Shown here piece after piece: positions 1-7,301 of a stretch of 25,129 bases of DNA. Positions within the stretch are counted from its first letter, which is position 1; the number at the start of each line of letters is the position of its first letter. The position numbers and the translations under genes are program-made. Below the pieces are notes generated by a model. That model did no database searches and was not told where the DNA came from. It worked only from the letters and a program-made list of their open reading frames with translations. The stretch comes from Candidatus Hydrogenedens terephthalaticus JGI OTU-1 (GTDB lineage Bacteria; Hydrogenedentota; Hydrogenedentia; Hydrogenedentales; Hydrogenedentaceae): assembly GCA_000493945.1 (NCBI GenBank), contig AWNW01000029.1, forward strand, positions 1 to 25,129, written 5' to 3'.

Positions 1-74
1 AAATTTGTTAAATTTATAATTCTAAACATATAGGGTCAAAAAATCTTTTTTATATGGCAAGTAGGAAATTAAAC

Positions 75-104
75 TTGACAGGGGGTTGTTTTTTTATATA
101 TACT
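75..104 (+). promoter_or_regulatory. Strong sigma-70-type promoter of the CsoR / sulfur operon
   Basis: A perfect TTGACA (75-80) is followed 18 bases later by TATACT (99-104), five of six matches to the -10 consensus. Transcription would start near 111, about 48 bases before the repressor ATG. A run of five G (81-85) directly follows the -35 box; G-tracts are a feature of many CsoR-family operators. This is a pattern call; no start site was mapped. Confidence 0.65.
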
Positions 105-105
105 T

Positions 106-122
106 ATACATAGTATATGTAT
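106..122 (+). promoter_or_regulatory. Inverted repeat, candidate operator
   Basis: ATACATA (106-112) and TATGTAT (116-122) are exact reverse complements separated by 3 bases. They lie between the -10 box and the repressor gene, over the expected transcription start. This is where an autorepressor would block initiation. It lacks the G/C tracts of classical CsoR/CstR operators, so its link to the adjacent repressor is inference. Confidence 0.45.
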
Positions 123-158
123 ATTGCTTAAATAAAGAGAATCTAAAGGAAAATCTAT

Positions 159-437
159 ATGAAAGAAAAAGAGAAGAAAACAAAAGTAATCGAACGACTG
201 AATCGAATTGAAGGACAAATTCGAGGGCTTCGATTGATGATCGAGAAGGAAAGACCTTGTTTTGATATTTTAAAGCAAGTGTCCGCTGTTCGTGGCGCCC
301 TTCGTTCTTTAGGTCAGGTCATCTTACAGGAACACCTGAACGAATGTCTCGCCTCTTTTGGCAAAGATGAAGAAAGCACAAAGGAATTAAAAGATAACCT
401 TGTTCAATTATTTTCAAAAATTTGTTCCAGTGAATAA
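159..437 (+). CDS. CsoR/FrmR-family metal- or sulfur-sensing transcriptional repressor
   Basis: A 92-residue all-helical repressor of the DUF156 (CsoR/RcnR/FrmR/CstR) family. The family fold begins at the VIERLNRIEGQIRGL segment (residues 10-24). Candidate sensor residues are C34, H59 and C63, which fit the Cys-His-Cys copper triad of CsoR; RcnR and FrmR differ at these positions, and CstR keeps the two Cys without the His. By residues alone it would be a Cu(I) sensor. It is the first gene of an operon whose next gene is a sulfur-relay fusion, the usual neighbourhood of a persulfide-sensing CstR. No copper pump or chaperone is visible, so the effector is unresolved. It probably represses its own promoter (75-104). 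Family assignment is secure; the ligand is not. Confidence 0.9.
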   Translation: MKEKEKKTKVIERLNRIEGQIRGLRLMIEKERPCFDILKQVSAVRGALRSLGQVILQEHLNECLASFGKDEESTKELKDNLVQLFSKICSSE

Positions 438-471
438 AAATTACAATATAACAATATGAGGAGTTATAACC

Positions 472-2916
472 ATGACCAAGAAACGCGTTATTATTGTGGG
501 TGGAGTTGCCGGCGGAATGAGCTGTGCCACCCGACTTAAAAGATTAAATGACAATCTGGAAGTAATTGTGTTTGAAAAAGGAGGGGATGTTTCCTATGCC
601 AATTGTGGTATGCCCTATCATATAGGGGGCATTATTCCCGACCGTGATTCTCTTTTAGTGCAAACGGTTAAGGGATTACAGGGCAGGTATGGATTGGATG
701 TTCGCACATATCATGAAGTAGTTGCGGTTAATCGTGAAAAGAAAGAAGTCTCTGTTCGAAATTTAACCAATAATACAATTTTAACTTTTCCGTATGATGT
801 GCTTGTATTAGCGACGGGTTCGGTTCCCTTAGTTCCCCCAATACCGGGTGTAGATAGTCCGAAGGTTTTTGTATTAAATCATCTAAGTGATATGGATAAG
901 ATAATCAATCAATTACCTGAAAGCAAACATGTTTGTGTTATTGGTGCTGGTTTTATTGGACTTGAATTAGCAGAGAATTTAAGACATCGCGGATTAGAAG
1001 TATCCCTTGTGGAAATGCAAGACCATGTAATGCCTCGTATGGATACAGAGATGACAGTCCCTATACTTCAGGAACTCTTGTTAAATAAAGTTAATGTATA
1101 TTTGCAGGAAACAGCCCAGAAGATTGAAGAGGGCAGGGTTATACTTAAAAGTGGCAAAACTGTAAATAGCGATTTTGTTTGTCTATGTGCTGGGGTTCGA
1201 CCGAACAGCCGATTAGCAAAAGAGGCTGGACTTGAATTGTCCCCAACGGGACATATCCGTGTAAATGAATACATGCAGACAAGCGACCCAGATATTTATG
1301 CTGTTGGTGATGTTGTTGAGGTGGCAGATATTATTACAGGTGGAAGGACTGCAGTTCCTTTAGCGGGACCTGCCAATCGGCAGGGGCGTGTTTGTGCCGA
1401 TCATATTTGTGGTAGAGGAACAGCATTTGGCGGCATTCAAGGGACAGGGATTGTAAAAGTGTTCAATGTTGCTGTCGCCCAAACGGGAATTACGGAAACG
1501 CAGGCAAAGGCAATGTCTCTTGCTTATCGAAGGGCATATATACATCCCATGCAACACCCGCGTTATTACCCGGGCGCACAACCGGTCAGCGTAAAAATAT
1601 TATTTACTGACGCAGGTAATATATTGGGGGCACAGGTAGTAGGTTCAGAAGGGGTGGAGAGCATGATAAACACTTTAGCCATGGCAATTCGCCACCAGAA
1701 AACCGTTTATGATTTAGAAGATGAGGAACTCGCTTATTCGCCACAATGGGGCGGAGCCAAGCATGGCATTAATATGATAGGGTATGTGGCTTCAAATATC
1801 CTTCGAGGAGATGTAGAGATTGCAGAACCAGATAATATTCCGACTGATGCTTATATTTTAGATGTGCGAGAACCGGCAGAGGCGGAAGCCGGTGCTATTC
1901 CCAATGCTACCCTTATACCTGTTGACCAGTTGCGAAGCCGTGTAAATGAACTTCCAAAAGATAAAGTTATAGTAACCTATTGTGCGGTAGGTTTAAGGGG
2001 TTATATTGCATACCGATTTTTGAAGCAGCAGGGATATCAGGTATTAAATTTAAATGGTGGTTTTCGCACATGGTCATGGTTTAATAAAAAACCTACTTTG
2101 ATTACTCCACCGCCTTCAACAGGCATACCCAAATCTGAAACGGCACCCGCCGATGACTCTGTTGTCGTCCCGGAAAAACATCGTCTTGATGTTTCAGGAA
2201 TGCAATGTCCCGGTCCTATTTTGAAAGTAAAACAGGTAATGGAAAAACTTCAACCGGGTGATTTGTTAGAAGTATATGCGACCGATGTTGGATTCACCTG
2301 TGATGTCCCTGCATGGTGTGCTAAAACAGGAAATCGTGTATTGCAGGTTCGTCCCGAAGGGAAAGGCTATCTTGTAGAGATAGTAAAAGGACAAATGTTG
2401 CCGAAAGTTTCATCGGAAACCGTTCCTTCCTGTAAATCTGAAGAAAAAAAAGCAGTAACGATTATTTGTTTTTCTAATGATTTAGACCGTGTCATGGCGG
2501 GATTTGTGATTGCCAACGGTGCCGTAGCTATGGGATATAAAACAACTATTTTCTTTACCTTCTGGGGATTAAATGTCCTTCGTAAAGAAATGGCAGTGAA
2601 AGTGAAGAAGGGATTTTTAGAGAAAATGTTCGGTTTTATGATGCCTCGGGGAGTAAATAAGCTGAAATTATCGAAAATGAACATGGGAGGAATGGGGACA
2701 CAAATGATGAAGTATGTGATGAAGACAAAAAATGTAATGCCCCTGCCGGAACTGATGAAATCCGCAATAAGTTCTGGAGTTCAATTAGTTGCTTGCTCCA
2801 TGTCTATGGATGTAATGGGAATTAAGAAAGAGGAATTAATAGATAATGTTGAAATTGGTGGCGTTGGTTATTATTTAGGTGAGGCAGGAAATGCATCCAT
2901 CAATTTATTTGTTTAA
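472..2916 (+). CDS. Four-domain sulfur-trafficking fusion: CoA-disulfide reductase-like, rhodanese, TusA, DsrE
   Basis: An 814-residue cytoplasmic protein with four recognisable parts. Residues 1 to about 450 are a flavin disulfide reductase of the CoADR/Npsr type: FAD-binding GGVAGG near residue 10, and the single redox cysteine C45 in the YANCGMP motif. Residues about 465-560 are a rhodanese with its persulfide-carrying C504 in CAVGLRG. Residues about 570-640 are TusA-like, with C579 in the CPGP motif. Residues about 660-814 are a DsrE-like domain with a candidate acceptor C775 in VACSMSMDVMG. All four key cysteines are present, so the chain could pass a persulfide along itself. Related CoADR-rhodanese fusions reduce CoA persulfides or polysulfide; the longer form with TusA and DsrE also occurs in other bacteria. 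The start has a GAGGAG-type ribosome site and lies 34 bases after the repressor. Substrate and direction of sulfur flow are inferred. Confidence 0.93.
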   Translation: MTKKRVIIVGGVAGGMSCATRLKRLNDNLEVIVFEKGGDVSYANCGMPYHIGGIIPDRDSLLVQTVKGLQGRYGLDVRTYHEVVAVNREKKEVSVRNLTNNTILTFPYDVLVLATGSVPLVPPIPGVDSPKVFVLNHLSDMDKIINQLPESKHVCVIGAGFIGLELAENLRHRGLEVSLVEMQDHVMPRMDTEMTVPILQELLLNKVNVYLQETAQKIEEGRVILKSGKTVNSDFVCLCAGVRPNSRLAKEAGLELSPTGHIRVNEYMQTSDPDIYAVGDVVEVADIITGGRTAVPLAGPANRQGRVCADHICGRGTAFGGIQGTGIVKVFNVAVAQTGITETQAKAMSLAYRRAYIHPMQHPRYYPGAQPVSVKILFTDAGNILGAQVVGSEGVESMINTLAMAIRHQKTVYDLEDEELAYSPQWGGAKHGINMIGYVASNILRGDVEIAEPDNIPTDAYILDVREPAEAEAGAIPNATLIPVDQLRSRVNELPKDKVIVTYCAVGLRGYIAYRFLKQQGYQVLNLNGGFRTWSWFNKKPTLITPPPSTGIPKSETAPADDSVVVPEKHRLDVSGMQCPGPILKVKQVMEKLQPGDLLEVYATDVGFTCDVPAWCAKTGNRVLQVRPEGKGYLVEIVKGQMLPKVSSETVPSCKSEEKKAVTIICFSNDLDRVMAGFVIANGAVAMGYKTTIFFTFWGLNVLRKEMAVKVKKGFLEKMFGFMMPRGVNKLKLSKMNMGGMGTQMMKYVMKTKNVMPLPELMKSAISSGVQLVACSMSMDVMGIKKEELIDNVEIGGVGYYLGEAGNASINLFV

Positions 2917-2943
2917 TAAGAATGTTATAAAATACAATCTATT

Positions 2944-3711
2944 ATGGATGCCTTTGAAATTAAAAGAAAGTTATTAGAAAAAATACATTATGCTAAGCCC
3001 AAGCGATATGCTATTGTAGCGTGTCATGTTCTTTGGCGCGAAATAGCCTATTATTCTTCTCTTTCTCCTCATGTTTACGATTATTTCTTTTTAGAACAGG
3101 GCTTGCATGATGCTCCTCAGTGTCTTCATGAGCGATTGCAACAGAAAATAGATGAGATAGATACATTAAAATACGATGCCATTCTGATAGGCTATGGCTT
3201 GTGCAGTAATGGAACTTTAAATATCACCTCGAAACATACACCATTAGTTTTTGTGAAAGCCCACGACTGTATAACTTTTTTCTTAGGAAGTCGAGAACGG
3301 TATCGTGAATATTTTAATCAGTTTTCGGGTATTTATTGGTTTACTCCGGGCTGGATTGAAGATAGTGTTATGCCCGGACCGGATAGAGAAAAAGCGATTC
3401 GTGAGTTGTTAAGTGAAATATATGGAGATGAAAATCTGGAGTATCTAATCGAATCGTTAGAAACATGGAAAAATAAATATCATTGTGCAGGTTATATAGA
3501 TTTAGGTTTAGGAAATCGTGAATTAGCCAAAAAATACACTCAAAATTCAGCCCAACATTTAGGCTGGGAATATTATGAATTTAAAGGGGACCCTATATTA
3601 TTAATTCGCTGGTTATTGGGTGAATGGGAATATTCCGATGATTTTATTATTCTACCGCCGGGAAAAAAGTTAAAACCAACCTATGACGATGAAATTGCTA
3701 CTGTAGAATAG
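2944..3711 (+). CDS. DUF1638 family protein
   Basis: A 255-residue soluble protein that I match to DUF1638 by the pattern of an early ACHVLWRE motif, then GYGLCSNG, then HDCITFFLGS. The cysteines in these three motifs are C27, C87 and C109, with a further C181; the first three recur across the family and could bind metal or carry sulfur. DUF1638 has no settled function; I recall members near corrinoid methyltransferase genes in methanogens and other anaerobes, and no such gene is visible here. It lies 27 bases after the sulfur-relay fusion and 16 bases before a DUF72 gene, so it is almost certainly cotranscribed with them. No strong ribosome site precedes the ATG, which may mean translational dependence on the upstream gene. 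Confidence 0.82.
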   Translation: MDAFEIKRKLLEKIHYAKPKRYAIVACHVLWREIAYYSSLSPHVYDYFFLEQGLHDAPQCLHERLQQKIDEIDTLKYDAILIGYGLCSNGTLNITSKHTPLVFVKAHDCITFFLGSRERYREYFNQFSGIYWFTPGWIEDSVMPGPDREKAIRELLSEIYGDENLEYLIESLETWKNKYHCAGYIDLGLGNRELAKKYTQNSAQHLGWEYYEFKGDPILLIRWLLGEWEYSDDFIILPPGKKLKPTYDDEIATVE

Positions 3712-3727
3712 CCTGATATTTATAAAT

Positions 3728-4492
3728 ATGACATCCAAATCTAATACAAAAAAGGGTATGGTTTATATAGGAACCAGCGGTTGGAGTTATCCTCATTGGG
3801 CTAAAGGTGTTTTTTATCCAAAGTCTGTGCCTACACAAAATTGGTTAAAATACTACGCCTCTATTTTCAATGCGGTTGAAGTGAATTCTACCTTTTATAG
3901 ATTACCCAATCCATCGCTATTGCAAAAATGGAATAGTATTACACCACCTGATTTTGTATTCTCCGTAAAAATTTGGCGTCGCATATCCCACGATTTGCGT
4001 TTGAAAAATGTTCAGAAGGAAATACAGGATTTTTACCAATCTGTTCTACCTTTACAAGAAAAAACGAAGGTATTTTTATTACAAACACCTCCTTCTTTTA
4101 TCCCTGATATAAATTTATTAAACGAGTTTTTTTCTGCATGGATGGAAGTATTCGAGAATACCTTGTTAGCAGTAGAATTGCGAAACAAGAAATGTTTTAA
4201 GGAAGAAGTCTTTGATGTAATGAGAAAGCACAATATATCCCTATGTTTGGAGGATTATAAAGGTTGTGGGATTGATGATGTAATGACGGCAGATTGGCTA
4301 TATATCCGCAGACATGGACCTACAGGTAGGTATCAGGGAGAATATACACAACAACAATTAAAAGTAGAAGCAGAGAAAATAAAAAAATACATTACCTCCG
4401 GAAACGATGTCCTTATCTTTTTTAATAATGATTTCGACGGTTATGCCCCCAAAAACGCAATGCAATTGATGGATTTAGTATGTAATAAATAA
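3728..4492 (+). CDS. DUF72 family (YecE-like) protein
   Basis: A 254-residue TIM-barrel-like protein of the DUF72/YecE family. Family landmarks in order are YIGTSGWSYPHW near the N-terminus, EVNSTFYRLP, LLQTPPSF, AVELRN, ADWLYIRRHGP and FFNNDFDGYAPKNA near the C-terminus. The length is normal. The family is widespread, resembles an endonuclease IV-like or xylose-isomerase-like barrel, and has no established reaction. It is the last gene of the operon, 16 bases after the DUF1638 gene, and is followed immediately by a hairpin terminator. Its placement with sulfur-handling genes is noted, but no functional link can be drawn from sequence. Confidence 0.88.
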   Translation: MTSKSNTKKGMVYIGTSGWSYPHWAKGVFYPKSVPTQNWLKYYASIFNAVEVNSTFYRLPNPSLLQKWNSITPPDFVFSVKIWRRISHDLRLKNVQKEIQDFYQSVLPLQEKTKVFLLQTPPSFIPDINLLNEFFSAWMEVFENTLLAVELRNKKCFKEEVFDVMRKHNISLCLEDYKGCGIDDVMTADWLYIRRHGPTGRYQGEYTQQQLKVEAEKIKKYITSGNDVLIFFNNDFDGYAPKNAMQLMDLVCNK

Positions 4493-4525
4493 AGAGAGAG
4501 TATGAAGGTTTCATACTCCCTCTTT
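4491..4525. terminator. Bidirectional hairpin terminator
   Basis: A 16-base arm (4491-4506) pairs with 4510-4525 around a GGT loop with a single A-C mismatch. TTTT continues past the arm on the plus strand, and a T-rich run follows on the minus strand. It sits between convergent genes (stop codons at 4492 plus and 4545 minus) and overlaps the DUF72 stop codon by two bases. It should terminate both operons. Confidence 0.85.
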
Positions 4526-4544
4526 TATAGAGTCAAAATTTAGT

Positions 4545-5789
4545 TTACCCTTCACGAATTTCGCGTTTTTCGGGGTCGTAAATCTGCCGTTTACCGGTAT
4601 CGTATGCAATCATTGCCATGATACACGCTACCGAATGTTGATAACCCGCATCAATACTTGCGTTGGGTTCATTTCCGCTACGCATACATTGTAACCAATC
4701 CAAAATGTGATCTGGACGCTCTATAGGTTCGATTTCTACCTTTTCCTTCAATGCGTCTGTTTTCGTATAGGCGCCGTCCGGAAGCAAGATAGGATTATTC
4801 CAATCCTGAAGGTCCATCAAGCCTTGATTGCCAAAAATCTTAAATGTATTACCTGCACCGTTACCGAAATTTGTGGAATAGGAAACCATAAAGCCTTCGG
4901 GATATGTCCATAATACTTGAATATGGTCAGGGCAGGTAAAATTATATTTATCCTTCCATGTGTAGATACCACCGGAACAAACAGCCGTATTGGGGAATTT
5001 TGCTCCTGTGATATAGTGAACAAGGTCAATAAAATGACTACCCCATCCTGGTATCGCACCATCGGAAAATTCACGATACCCATACCAGCCCGAACAGAAC
5101 ACCGAGTCAAAAGGTTTATCTGTAACTCCTGCCGTGAATTCTTTCCAGTTAACATCTTCTGCTTTTAGGTCCTCTCGAATACGCGGATACCAATAGGGTC
5201 GAGAATCATTTCGACACTGTTCCACCCGTGCTACATTTCCAAGAATACCTGATTTGTAAACTTCTTTTGCCCCGGTAAAACTAGGATAACTCCGTAGTTG
5301 TGTTCCTATCTGCACAATGACCTTGTTCTCCTTTACTGCATCATAGGCAGAAATAAGTTCCTTCATGTTCTTTGCCAGCGGTTTTTCGCAATAGGCGTGT
5401 TTCTTTGCTTTCGCCGATGCTTCTAAATGCAGGCAATGCACATGGTCTGCAGAAGCAATTACTACTGCATCCACTTTCGCCTTTGACAAAAGGTCCTGAT
5501 ACGATTCGAACTGTTGTGGGTTCTTGCCATATACATCTTTTACCATCTTGGCTACTTGTTCGCGTTTCTCTTTCCATGGGTCACAAACAGCGATAATTTC
5601 CACATTTTCTTTATCTTTGTAGGCACTGATCTGTCTGAAATGGTCGTGAGACCTACCGCCACAACCTATCATACCGATAGCGATGCGGTCATTGGCGCCT
5701 GCAATGCGGGAGTAACTCAAAGCGGAAAGAGTTACTGCTGTTCCAATCCCTGCTGTTTTAAGAAAATCACGACGCGTTTTCTGTTCCAT
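4545..5789 (-). CDS. Tat-exported Gfo/Idh/MocA family oxidoreductase (copy 2)
   Basis: A 414-residue NAD(P)-dependent oxidoreductase predicted to act outside the cytoplasm. The N-terminus carries a twin-arginine signal (R6-R7 in TRRDFLKT) followed by a hydrophobic stretch to about residue 32. The Rossmann fold starts at MIGCGGR (40-46), and the conserved EKP is at 135-137. A GSHFIDLVHYITG segment in the C-terminal half carries candidate catalytic His residues. Family members oxidise or isomerise sugars, inositols or glycosides with tightly bound NAD(P); the substrate here cannot be read. It is about 86% identical (about 57 differences by eye) and equal in length to the upstream gene, 21 bases away. 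The ATG has an AAGGAG ribosome site. This is the second gene of a two-gene minus-strand operon ending at the hairpin at 4491-4525. Confidence 0.93.
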   Translation of the reverse strand: MEQKTRRDFLKTAGIGTAVTLSALSYSRIAGANDRIAIGMIGCGGRSHDHFRQISAYKDKENVEIIAVCDPWKEKREQVAKMVKDVYGKNPQQFESYQDLLSKAKVDAVVIASADHVHCLHLEASAKAKKHAYCEKPLAKNMKELISAYDAVKENKVIVQIGTQLRSYPSFTGAKEVYKSGILGNVARVEQCRNDSRPYWYPRIREDLKAEDVNWKEFTAGVTDKPFDSVFCSGWYGYREFSDGAIPGWGSHFIDLVHYITGAKFPNTAVCSGGIYTWKDKYNFTCPDHIQVLWTYPEGFMVSYSTNFGNGAGNTFKIFGNQGLMDLQDWNNPILLPDGAYTKTDALKEKVEIEPIERPDHILDWLQCMRSGNEPNASIDAGYQHSVACIMAMIAYDTGKRQIYDPEKREIREG

Positions 5790-5810
5790 AATTTTTCTCC
5801 TTAAATTGGT

Positions 5811-7055
5811 TTATCCTTCTCGGATTTCTCGTTGGGTATGGTCATAAATTTGTCGTTTGCCCGTATCGTATGCAATCATTGCCATGATACATGCTACTGC
5901 ATGTTGATAGCCCGCGTCAATATTTGCGTTGGGTTCATTCCCGCTACGCATACACTGTAACCAATCTAAAATATGGTCAGGACGCTCTATCGGTTCAATT
6001 TCTTTTTTCTCTTTCAGAGCATCTGTTTTTGTTCCTGCACCATCTGGTAGCAAAACAGGATTGTTCCAATCTTGTAGGTCCATCAATCCTTGATTGCCAA
6101 AAATCTTAAACGAATTACCCGCACCATTTCCGAAGTTGGTGGAATACGACACCATAAAGCCTTCTGGATATTTCCATAATACCTGAATATGGTCGGGGCA
6201 GGAAAAATTATATTCATCTTTCCATGTATAAGTATCGCCTGAACATACGGCACTTTCCGGGAATTGAGCACCGGTGATATAATGCACCAAATCTATAAAA
6301 TGACTTCCCCATTGTGGGATGGGTCCATCTGAAAAATCGCGGTAGCCATACCAAGCAGAGCATAGAACTGGATTAAACGGCTTATCTGTAACACCTGCTG
6401 TAAATTCCTTCCAGTTAACATCCGCTGGATTTAAATTTTTAACGATTTTTGAATACCAATAAGGTTTATTTCCATTTCTGCATTGTTCTACACGACTCAC
6501 TTTTCCGAGAATACCTGATTTATAGACTTCTTTTGCTCCGGTAAAACTCGGATAACTCCGCAATTGCGTTCCCACCTGCACAATAACTTTATTTTCCTTA
6601 ACAGCGTCATAAGCGGAAATAAGTTCTTTCAAGTGGTTTGCTAATGGTTTCTCACAATAAGCGTGTTTTTTCATTTTTGCGGTTGCTTCTAATTGTCGGG
6701 CATGGACATGGTCTGCAGAAGCGATTACTACCGCATCTACTTTTGCCTTCGATAAAAGGTCCTGATACGATTCAAATTGTTGTGGGTCTTTACCATATAC
6801 ATCCTTTACCATTTTCGCCATTTTTTCTCGTTTCTCTTTCCACGGGTCGCAAACAGCAATAATTTCCACATTTTCTTTATCTTTGTAGGCACTGATTTGT
6901 TTAAAATGTTCAAGAGACCTACCGCCACAACCTATTATACCTATGGCAATGCGGTCATTGGCTCCCGCAATGCGAGAATAACTCAATGCAGATAATGTAA
7001 CGGCTGTGCCAATAGAGGCTGTTTTTAAAAATTCTCTACGGGTTTTATCATTCAT
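5811..7055 (-). CDS. Tat-exported Gfo/Idh/MocA family oxidoreductase (copy 1)
   Basis: The paralogue of the next gene, with the same architecture: twin-arginine leader TRREFLKT, Rossmann motif IIGCGGR, EKP in the HAYCEKPLA segment and a GSHFIDLVHYITG segment. I start it at the ATG at 7055, giving 414 residues, exactly the length of its twin. A TTG at 7070 would add five residues, but the ribosome site GGAGG (7064-7068) lies inside that extension. Differences between the copies cluster in the middle (residues about 195-215, the YWY...DVNW segment) and around the EKP region, which could alter substrate choice; elsewhere long blocks are identical. It is the promoter-proximal gene of the pair and diverges from the sugar cassette at 7302. 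Confidence 0.93.
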   Translation of the reverse strand: MNDKTRREFLKTASIGTAVTLSALSYSRIAGANDRIAIGIIGCGGRSLEHFKQISAYKDKENVEIIAVCDPWKEKREKMAKMVKDVYGKDPQQFESYQDLLSKAKVDAVVIASADHVHARQLEATAKMKKHAYCEKPLANHLKELISAYDAVKENKVIVQVGTQLRSYPSFTGAKEVYKSGILGKVSRVEQCRNGNKPYWYSKIVKNLNPADVNWKEFTAGVTDKPFNPVLCSAWYGYRDFSDGPIPQWGSHFIDLVHYITGAQFPESAVCSGDTYTWKDEYNFSCPDHIQVLWKYPEGFMVSYSTNFGNGAGNSFKIFGNQGLMDLQDWNNPVLLPDGAGTKTDALKEKKEIEPIERPDHILDWLQCMRSGNEPNANIDAGYQHAVACIMAMIAYDTGKRQIYDHTQREIREG

Positions 7056-7301
7056 GAAGAATTCCTCCAATCATAATATTTTTTGTTTGTTTTTATATCC
7101 TAAAAAAACTGTTTTATACATTACTATATTATTCCCGATTGTTTCAAAACCTAAATTTAAAAAATATTCTATTGATACTCGTATCCACAGAGAATTGTAA
7201 TCGTAATCATAGGTATTTGCAGGTATTGCCCATGTTAGGGTTAACATGTTAAAATTAAATGTCTCTTTACGAACAACCTACGAACCCACGGAGTATTTAG
7301 C
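7056..7301. promoter_or_regulatory. Divergent intergenic region with overlapping palindromes
   Basis: This 246-base AT-rich gap separates the divergent oxidoreductase and sugar operons, so it must hold both promoters; I could not pick a convincing -35/-10 pair on either strand. It contains the perfect 12-base palindrome TTAACATGTTAA (7241-7252), overlapped by the inverted repeat CATGTTA (7231-7237) / TAACATG (7242-7248). AGGTATT also occurs twice just before, at 7211-7217 and 7221-7227. These are plausible binding sites for a regulator acting on one or both operons. Confidence 0.45.
7064..7068 (-). promoter_or_regulatory. Ribosome binding site deciding the start at 7055
   Basis: GGAGG on the minus strand, 8 bases before the ATG at 7055. 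It excludes the TTG at 7070 as the likely start. Confidence 0.8.

Noticed and set aside
1..74. Partial gene or RNA at the left edge
   Set aside because: The stretch is AT-rich, has no sustained open frame and no clear structure beyond short A/T palindromes.
4817..5596. Open frames on both strands overlapping the Gfo/Idh genes
   Set aside because: They are shadows of the two oxidoreductase genes, recur at matching places in both copies, and lack ribosome sites and family motifs.
7112..7151. Possible minus-strand promoter before the oxidoreductase genes
   Set aside because: TATAGT and TATAAA-like -10 boxes exist, but no -35 box lies at 16-19 bases; in such AT-rich DNA this is not evidence.
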